Source: Eucommia ulmoides (lineage: Eukaryota > Streptophyta > Magnoliopsida > Garryales > Eucommiaceae). From it: a stretch of 64,000 bases of DNA. Below are positions 58,175 through 64,000 of this stretch, one piece after another (positions within the stretch are counted from its first letter, which is position 1; each line of letters opens with the position of its first letter). The stretch covers positions 7,139,726-7,203,725 of the forward strand of contig CM028327.1 in NCBI GenBank assembly GCA_016647705.1, given 5' to 3'. The notes under the pieces are model-generated. The model searched no databases. It worked only from the letters and a program-made list of their open reading frames with translations, and was not told the DNA's origin. Position numbers and translations under genes: made by a program.

Positions 58175-59115
58175 AGAAAATCATATTTTTGGCCCTTAAA
58201 GTATGGGGCGGGTGTCTATGTGGACATTGAGGTTTGCCAAATTGCACATTTGGACCCTCAATTTTCATATTTGGTTCGATTCCGCAAAATTAAAAATGTT
58301 TTTAATGATTTTTTTATGGGAAATTGATTGTGTTCAGCACGTGACTTTTTAATGGAGATATTTTCGTCATTTTATAACTTCGCTAAAGGTAAGATGTTTT
58401 TTTAATATTTTCTTAACAACGATTTATTTGAAAAATAACAGAGAAAAGCATGAGTATTTATTAGGGGAGAACGTCTTAAGTTTAGTGAAATGATGAAAAT
58501 GACGAAAAAATATTTCCATTAAAAAGCTACATGCTGAACACAACCCATTTTCCGTCTGGAATTATTAACGACATTTTCAATATTGCGTGATTGAAACAAA
58601 TGCGAAACTCAAGGTAGTGTTTGGTTAGTGTTTTTGTTTTTGTTTTTCTACCTCCAATAAGCTGAGATGATAATTCTATTTTCGTTCTGGAGTATTATAG
58701 AAATAGAAAAATATTTGGTAAAGACGATTGTCCTGAAATTGCTTCTTGTAATTTATGAGACCATAAACAAAGAAACATGTTTGGTTACAACATTTTTGTT
58801 CAAATATATGGTGATCAGCAAGGTGGTGGTAACCCTGGCTGAAAGGGTGATAATGAGAATAGTTTTATGAGAGTAAATAAAAATTAATATTTCTTTTTTG
58901 TTTATCAAATTCTTAAGAAATTCAAGAATTACTCTTAAATTATTCTCAAAATTCTGAAAACAGAAACTCATTCACCAAACATGTTTCTATACATTAATCC
59001 CAAAATTTGGGAGCAGGACCAAAAATCAAGGAACGAAAACAGTAACCAAAACGGTGCCTAAGAGATCAAATGTACACTTTGGCAAATCTCATGGTTCACA
59101 TTATAGGGACCGAAA
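58175..59115. mobile_element. Foldback MITE family E, split by a family D MITE
   Basis: Family E sequence runs from 58175 to about 58611 ('GCATGTGAAACTCAAG'-like end), stops, and resumes at about 59061 with 'GATCAAATGTACACTTTGGC'. The inserted 58612-59060 segment has family D ends (GTAGTGTTTGGTTAGTG and GTAACCAAAACGGTGCC). Compare the continuous family E copy at 30976-31424. Confidence 0.65.
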
Positions 59116-59215
59116 ATATAATTTTCCCTAACCGTACAACTTTTTAAAACAAGGGGAACAAAACGAAACAAAATCAAAGTATGAGGGGAACAAAATGTAA
59201 TTAAACAAAGAATTT

Positions 59216-60869
59216 TCACATCACTGAACATGCATTTGGATTCTCCTCATCAAACATGGTGCATAACTTACTGCCTCCAAAAAATTCAATAACCAGAGGA
59301 TCATCGCTAAGGCCCTGTTTGGCTGTTTCTGGATTTTCTTTTTCCTTGTTTTCATCTTTTTCTTGATCTTCTTTGTTGTCAATCACGATTTCGACTTTCT
59401 TACCAGTCTTCTTCCTTAATTTCTTCAAAATTTTGTCTGGGTTGATCTTACCCTTCACTTTTACTCTGTGTTTGTTCATGTCCGTTGTAAATGTCTCCAC
59501 CCCTTGCAAATTTCAAAAATTGGAAATTATTGTGTGTGGATTTAATAAATAAAAACAGAACAATGTATACATATATAGAGAGAGGGGCTAGAGAGAGACA
59601 GGAGCTGATAATCGGATTATGAGTGTGAGGGAGGCTCACATTATGAGCTAACTTTCAGGGTTAAATGAGATCCAAGACCACCCTATACTGGAATCATAGA
59701 TTTATAACCTAGGTCACAACAACTCTGGCTCAATAACTACGAAGGAAGAGATTGGTTGAAAGTTAACTGACCAAAGACCCAATATGTGACGGGGAAATTA
59801 TTGGGTTTATCTTATATTGGATGTAAAAATAGTTGGTGGTCAGGTTACAAATGTGAAGAAAAAACTCATCTCATTAGTTAGCTTTTGCGGTTGAGAAAGA
59901 CTCAAAATCAACCTACACTGATATTAAAGTCCATGTTACAATAATTATGACCTAATAACTACGAAAGGAAAATTAGTTGAGGGTTCGCCGACTAAATGCC
60001 AGATGTGTGAGGGTGAGATTGTTGGATTTATCTCACATTAGATGTGTAAAAAATTGGTGGTCAAGTTATAAGTGTGTAGAAAAAACTTGCCTCATTAATT
60101 AGTTTTTGGGGTTGGGAAATATCCATGACCATCTTATACTGATATCAGAGTCCAAGACTCCACGTTACAACTATGGCCCAATAACTAGAAAAGGGGAGAC
60201 TGGTTGAGGATTAACCGATCAAAAATCCGATATGTAAGGGGGAGATTGTTTGATTTATTCTATATTAGATGCGAAAAGGTCTGGTGATCAGGTTATTAAT
60301 CCGAGGGAAAGACTCAAAGTTAGTTTTTGAAGACGAGAGAAGACCAAGACCATGAGGTAGAGAGAGGAAGAGAAAGAGAGAGAGGAACCTTGGCAACACT
60401 TCTCTCACAAGCATATATATATATATAAACATATATATAGAGAGAGGAAACCTTGGATTTTAGAAATGGCCTTGGCAACGGTTCTCCCAAAAGCATTACA
60501 ATACATATATATCGATATATATATATAGAGAGAGAGAGGGGTAGAGAGAGAAAAGGAAAGAGGGTAGAGAGAGAGAGAGGAAACCTTTGATTTTGGAAAT
60601 CACCTTGGCAACAGTTCTCTCACAAGCATTACAATACATTGAAACATTGAATTCCGCCACCATAACCTGAGAATCGACCCAAGAAATCAATCAAATAACA
60701 ACGATTTAATGCACAATTCGTAGAACCCAAATCGCAATTTATGCAAATTTATCGATTTTGTGTATAAAATAAATATACACACACATATATGTATATATAT
60801 ATTTGTGTGTGTATGTATGTATGTATCGTTTCTTACTTTGTCTTTTTTGATTTTCTTTTCATCCGCCAT
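59216..60869 (-). CDS. HIPP: Heavy-metal-associated isoprenylated plant protein (HIPP), 133 aa
   Basis: Exons 60869-60837, 60666-60585 and 59502-59216 join in frame (GACAAA|GTAAGA, TCTCAG|GTTATG, ATCAAAG|GTTTCC, TGCAAG|GGGTGG) to 133 residues. An HMA domain follows a short lysine-rich N terminus: strand VMVAEFNVSMYCNACERTVA with the metal-binding C23xxC26, then GVETFTTDMNKHRVKVKGK and PDKILKKLRKKTGKKVEIV. A Lys/Glu/Asp-rich linker leads to the CaaX box CSVM at the end, a farnesylation/prenylation signal. Such proteins bind Cu, Zn or Cd and act as metallochaperones or stress regulators at membranes or in the nucleus. Intron 2 (59503-60584) carries a tandem TRIM array and partial copies of exon 2. 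All functional residues are intact. Confidence 0.94.
59637..60345 (-). mobile_element. Tandem TRIM array in HIPP intron 2
   Basis: The pattern [repeat, PBS-like, spacer, purine tract] recurs with a period near 220 bp; the element itself reads on the plus strand. Terminal-repeat starts TTGGGTTTATCTTATATTGG (59809), TGTTGGATTTATCTCACATT (60020) and TGTTTGATTTATTCTATATT (60246) follow purine-rich GACGGGGAAATT, GGGTGAGATTG and AAGGGGGAGATTG. PBS-like sites are CTGGAATCATAG (59688), CTGATATTAAAGTCC (59919) and CTGATATCAGAGTCC (60139). The outermost left repeat is partial. The structure fits at least three LTRs and three internal parts in series. Confidence 0.75.
60386..60511 (-). pseudogene. Partial duplicates of HIPP exon 2 inside its own intron
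   Basis: Segment 60446-60506 matches the 3' part of exon 2 (60579-60640) at most positions, including the splice donor. Its minus-strand reading is MYCNAFGRTVAKAISKIQ, where the second metal-binding cysteine has become phenylalanine. A shorter piece at 60386-60414 reads ACERSVAK. Both are separated by (TA)n and (GA)n tracts, suggesting tandem duplication of an exon-plus-microsatellite unit. Neither has a proper acceptor. Confidence 0.8.
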
Positions 60870-61244
60870 TGAAATTTTACAGAGGAAAACAGAGTCATCG
60901 CTGTGATGAAAACAGAGGAATCAGAGAGATTTCAAAGAAAGGAAAGAGAAGGGCAGTTTAGTAATTTCAAATGAAGTCAGTTAAAGCAGTTATTGGGGCG
61001 TGCGATGGAAAATAAACCCTCTCATATTTGGCTGAAATGACACTTTGCACTTGAAATTTTCTCTAAATTGTATTTTACACCCTTAAATATATTGGTGTTT
61101 TTTTGTCTTAACGCGCATTGCAACTCATTATTCATTCAAATTACTGATAATAATAATTTTTTTTAAAAGTAAAATAATTTTATCAAAAGTTCAAAGTCAT
61201 TGTATGCCATAAAGTAACTGTAATATTTTACAATATTGTTTGCA
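60870..61244 (-). promoter_or_regulatory. Upstream region of the HIPP gene
   Basis: The first 120 bp are purine-rich leader-like sequence (GAGGAATCAGAGAGATTTC). Beyond 61020 MITE remnants begin. No specific element is clear. Confidence 0.35.
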
Positions 61245-61462
61245 CTTTGCACCCCTAAGTTTAAGAGAAATTTCACTTTAGAACCTACCCTTTCAATTTG
61301 AACATGTTAAACCCTAAAGTATCTAAATCATGTCAAATCAATCATTCTGTCATTTTTTTATGACGGAATTCACCCAAGTAGGTAATTTTGTGTTTGACAT
61401 GTGGAATTGAAAGTACATAGACTAAAGTAGAATTTATCCAAAACTTCAAGAGTTCAAAGTGC
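61245..61462. mobile_element. Family C MITE
   Basis: Ends TTTGCACTTTGCACCCCTAA and ...AACTTCAAGAGTTCAAAGTGCA, inverted; interior with 'TTTCAATTTGAACATGTTAA' as in copies at 14922 and 52088. Confidence 0.6.
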
Positions 61463-62143
61463 AAAAATATTTTTTATATGAAAAAATCATAGTGACTTTC
61501 ATGTAGTACATTAAGTTTGTACTTCTGAAAAAATATTGTACTGCATAGATTGCATGGACAAAAGATTTAATTTTCTAGATTGTTCACCAAGATCCCGTAA
61601 GTATCTTATCCATAGCAAATTTCATCTTCAAGTTTATAGAATGTATCAAATAGGCCCAATTGATCAAAATAGATGGCCAAAATGTAATTGGGAAAAGGTA
61701 TTCTCATTGTACAATTAGGTCTATTAGGCGCAATTTATTGTTAAGGGTTGTGACATTTTATACCCTTGAAGTTTGACCAAAATTTCACTTCGGTCCCCAT
61801 GGTTTTTGTTAGTGCCCCAAAGTGGCAGACACCTCGAGTATGGTCCAGTCAGGAATAAGCAGGTCCTCCTGCTGAGGTGGAATTGCTGAATTGGAGTTGG
61901 AGCTGAAAATTCTTTGAGTGAATTGTAATTAACGACCTGGGGACTGACTAGCTAGAGTCCAGAGTCCTGCCATTTAGGGAGTTGTACGTACACAAGGCTG
62001 AACGGGAATTTGTTCTGGCGAAACCCTTCCGGCATGAGAGTAAGAGCCCATAGAGAAAAGATTACAGAAACGCGTAAAGTATGTAAATGACGTTTGAGCG
62101 TTACTTTATGCTTGCATAGCCCCTGGTATTTATAAATGTTAGA
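61463..62143. other. Repeat remnants before the right LTR
   Basis: A half MITE (61740-61812, 'ACATTTTATACCCTTGAAGT') is broken at about 61812 by GC-richer sequence (61813-62140) with several CTGGAG, GTCCAG and GAACGGG words. That part may be an LTR fragment; I could not identify it. Confidence 0.35.
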
Positions 62144-62839
62144 TGTAAGATCCTGATCTTCGTCATACGCGTAATTTAAAGTCGCGTTTTAAAATATTTC
62201 AAAAATACCGGGGTGGCTGGTGTAAATTATTAATTGATTTAAAAAAATTGAAGGGGTTAAATTGTAATTTTCAAAAACATTAAAACTAGAATGGGTTTAA
62301 TTTATATCCTAGTTACAATAAATGGGGGCTTGGCGCAATTACCTATATTTGTATATATTATGGTGGGAAATGAATGGAGGAGGAGAGGGCCACTTGGCCG
62401 GCCCTTGTTTAATCACCCCCCCCCCCCCACATATATATATACACACGCTTTCGGGAAGAAACGGAGAAGGATCTAGAAAATAAAGAGAAACCGAAGAGAG
62501 AGAAAGAGAAAGAGAGGACCGAAGGAAAAAAATGAGTCGTCGGAGGTTCGTGATCAGCCGGCGGTGTGATTGGCGTGTTTTAGTCTGGTGTGTGTGGGGG
62601 GGGGGACAATGTGTGTGCTATTGTGGATGCGTGTGTGTGGTGGGTTCCGTCGTTGGTCCGGCGATATAAGCAGCTTGTTGGTCCGGTAAGTGTGTATATG
62701 TGTGTGATCAGTGTGTGTGTGGCTTGGCGTATGTGTGTGTGTGTGTGTTCTGAAAGTGTTTGTGTGTGTGTATGTCGTTCGTCGGTTTTGTCGCCGGTGG
62801 GATTGTGTGTTGTGCCGTCGTTCAAATTGGCCCGACGGT

Positions 62840-63468
62840 TAGGGCTGGCAAAACAGGTAACAGGTCGTGTAACAGGTCATTACACGATAACACGAAACAC
62901 GATAAGACGCAAACACGAACACGACACGATAAGCTTATCGTGTCAGACTACCCAAACACGAACACGACACGAAAATTATCGTGTCGACACGACACGACAC
63001 GATGACACGAAACCTATCAGGTAAACACGACACGAGAAGACCTGATATGTTTCTATTATACATTAATCTACCCATTACACGTTAACCCATTACACGTTAA
63101 CGACCTGTTAACCTGTTAACGATCTGTTAACCTGTTAATTTAAAACCATCTTAACAAATTATTATATATATTAAGTACTAATTTGTAATATTTGATAATT
63201 TGGGGGGTGTAAAAATAATTTATTAAATTAACGGGTAACCTATTGGGTCACAGGTTATCGTGTAACCTGAATACACGAAATTCTTATCGTGTCTTATCGT
63301 GTAACCTATTGGGTTATCAGGTCAACCTGATAACCTGCACTATTTCTTATCAGGTTATCGGGTCTGACACGATAACGACCCGATACCTGATAAGCAAAAC
63401 CTAGACCTGCTAATTTCGTGTCGGTCTCGTGTCGTGTCATCGTGTAAATACCTGTTTTGCCAGCCCTA
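62840..63468. mobile_element. Non-autonomous hAT element, 629 bp, perfect 8-bp duplication
   Basis: CCGACGGT stands on both sides (62832-62839 and 63469-63476). The ends TAGGGCTGGCAAAACAGGTA and TACCTGTTTTGCCAGCCCTA are perfect inverted repeats over about 20 bp. Subterminal regions are filled with 'ACACGA' and 'TCGTGT' repeats. No transposase. It interrupts the right LTR. Confidence 0.94.
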
Positions 63469-63619
63469 CCGACGGTGGTTAGTTTATATGGGTATGTATG
63501 TTCGTTGTGTGTGGTTTTGATTTAAAACATGTGTGTGTGCTCGGAGGTAGCGTCGTCGGCGAGAAGGGAGAGAGAGAGAGAGAGAGAGAAGAATGAAAAT
63601 CAGGAAAATAGAGCAGAAA

Positions 63620-63785
63620 AGAGGAGCGTCGTCTGCCTAGGAGGTGGATCTTTCACCTAGGCGGTGGAGCATCAAAAAGTGGAGCAACGAGAGTTCGCCT
63701 AGGCGGTAAGCCGTTAGTGTGTAACTCAAAGTTGTGGAAGAGCTTGGTCGCCTAGGCGGTGGATTGTTCACTTAGGCGGTGGGCG
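63620..63785 (+). repeat. Repeated CGCCTAGGCGGT motif inside the right LTR
   Basis: The near-palindromic core CCTAGG or CTTAGG with GCGGTG(G/A) recurs about six times in 165 bp (63636, 63656, 63702, 63751, 63773 and a variant), alternating with purine-rich spacers. The first LTR lacks it at the same place. Confidence 0.6.
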
Positions 63786-64000
63786 CAAGAGCATAAAGTA
63801 AGAAAATTTTAAGGAGAACGACAACCGTTTCGGAGCGGGTAACGTTTCTCATTAACTTTTATGATTACTAAATTAATTTTCTAGCCTTAAAATGTCAAAA
63901 AATGAAGATAATAAATAATGAGACTGTTTATACAAATAAAGTCTATATAATAAACTTTAACGGAGCGATATTAGACGAATATAAATATTTTATAATAAAA

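Larger units (their letters stand above)
62144..64000 (+). mobile_element. LTR of the same gypsy-type family as 6170-9036, cut by the window edge
   Basis: Starts TGTAAGATCCTGATC and follows the first LTR through 'AAAGTCGCGTTTTAAAA', a GT-rich part, a purine-rich part and 'TAACGGAGCGATATTAGACGAATA' at the window end. It is more diverged in the middle and contains an extra hAT element. Whether it is a solo LTR or the start of a full element cannot be told from this window. Confidence 0.7.

Noticed and set aside
59216-60345. A CRISPR-like array because of regular 220-bp spacing
   Set aside because: The organism is a plant, unit length is far too long, and units have LTR, PBS and polypurine signatures of a TRIM.
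62590-63024. 144-codon frame at the right end
   Set aside because: Spans GT repeats of the LTR and then runs into the hAT element; crossing an insertion border shows it is not a gene.

Overview
The window is nuclear DNA of a flowering plant, most likely a eudicot. The evidence is AT-rich sequence, genes split by long GT-AG introns, plant-specific families (RF298-type E3 ligase, plastid DXS of the DXS2 type, HIPP metallochaperone, plant-type MSRB, FSD1-like Fe-SOD), and a dense layer of plant retrotransposons, solo LTRs, TRIMs, SINEs and MITEs. Nothing in it is prokaryotic.

Genes from left to right: the 5' part of an RF298/RF4-like RING E3 ligase (minus, 394-2274, running off the left edge); a COA4-like twin-CX9C mitochondrial protein (plus, 14560-16453); a single-domain methionine-R-sulfoxide reductase B (minus, 18052-19989); an HMA-domain protein lacking CxxC (plus, 29551-30081, first exon not found); an Fe superoxide dismutase (plus, 34200-39878); the complex I CHCH subunit NDUFA8 (minus, 43006-45867); a DXS2-type 1-deoxy-D-xylulose-5-phosphate synthase (plus, 49963-56990); and a heavy-metal-associated isoprenylated plant protein (minus, 59216-60869). 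For seven of the eight I traced the splice sites in the sequence, and for six of them these give a complete in-frame coding sequence. They are independent eukaryotic genes, not an operon. Redox, metal and mitochondrial intermembrane-space themes recur, but I regard that as probable coincidence.

Most of the rest is mobile DNA. A roughly 2.9-kb gypsy-type solo LTR lies at 6170-9036, and a second copy of the same family starts at 62144 and leaves the window; that copy carries a hAT-type element at 62840-63468 with a perfect 8-bp target duplication. A degenerate Sirevirus-like solo LTR lies at 11197-13364. A nearly complete but inactivated Ty1/copia element on the minus strand occupies 22545-27847 with a perfect TATCT duplication and splits an older decayed coding fragment. 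Two Ty3/gypsy 5'-end relics (about 9960-10830 and 46730-48150) are homologous, and the second is interrupted by a complete TRIM (47645-48006). A tandem TRIM array sits inside the HIPP intron (59637-60345), next to decayed duplicates of the HIPP metal-binding exon. Mutator-like MITEs with 9-bp duplications, hAT-like MITEs, three copies of one tRNA-derived SINE-like family, and a 1.1-kb foldback element built of GTCGAC-bearing repeats (31972-33095) fill introns and intergenic space.

The most unusual structures are the HIPP intron (exon duplicates plus TRIM array), the foldback element, and the datable nested insertions. I did not find a new multi-gene system.
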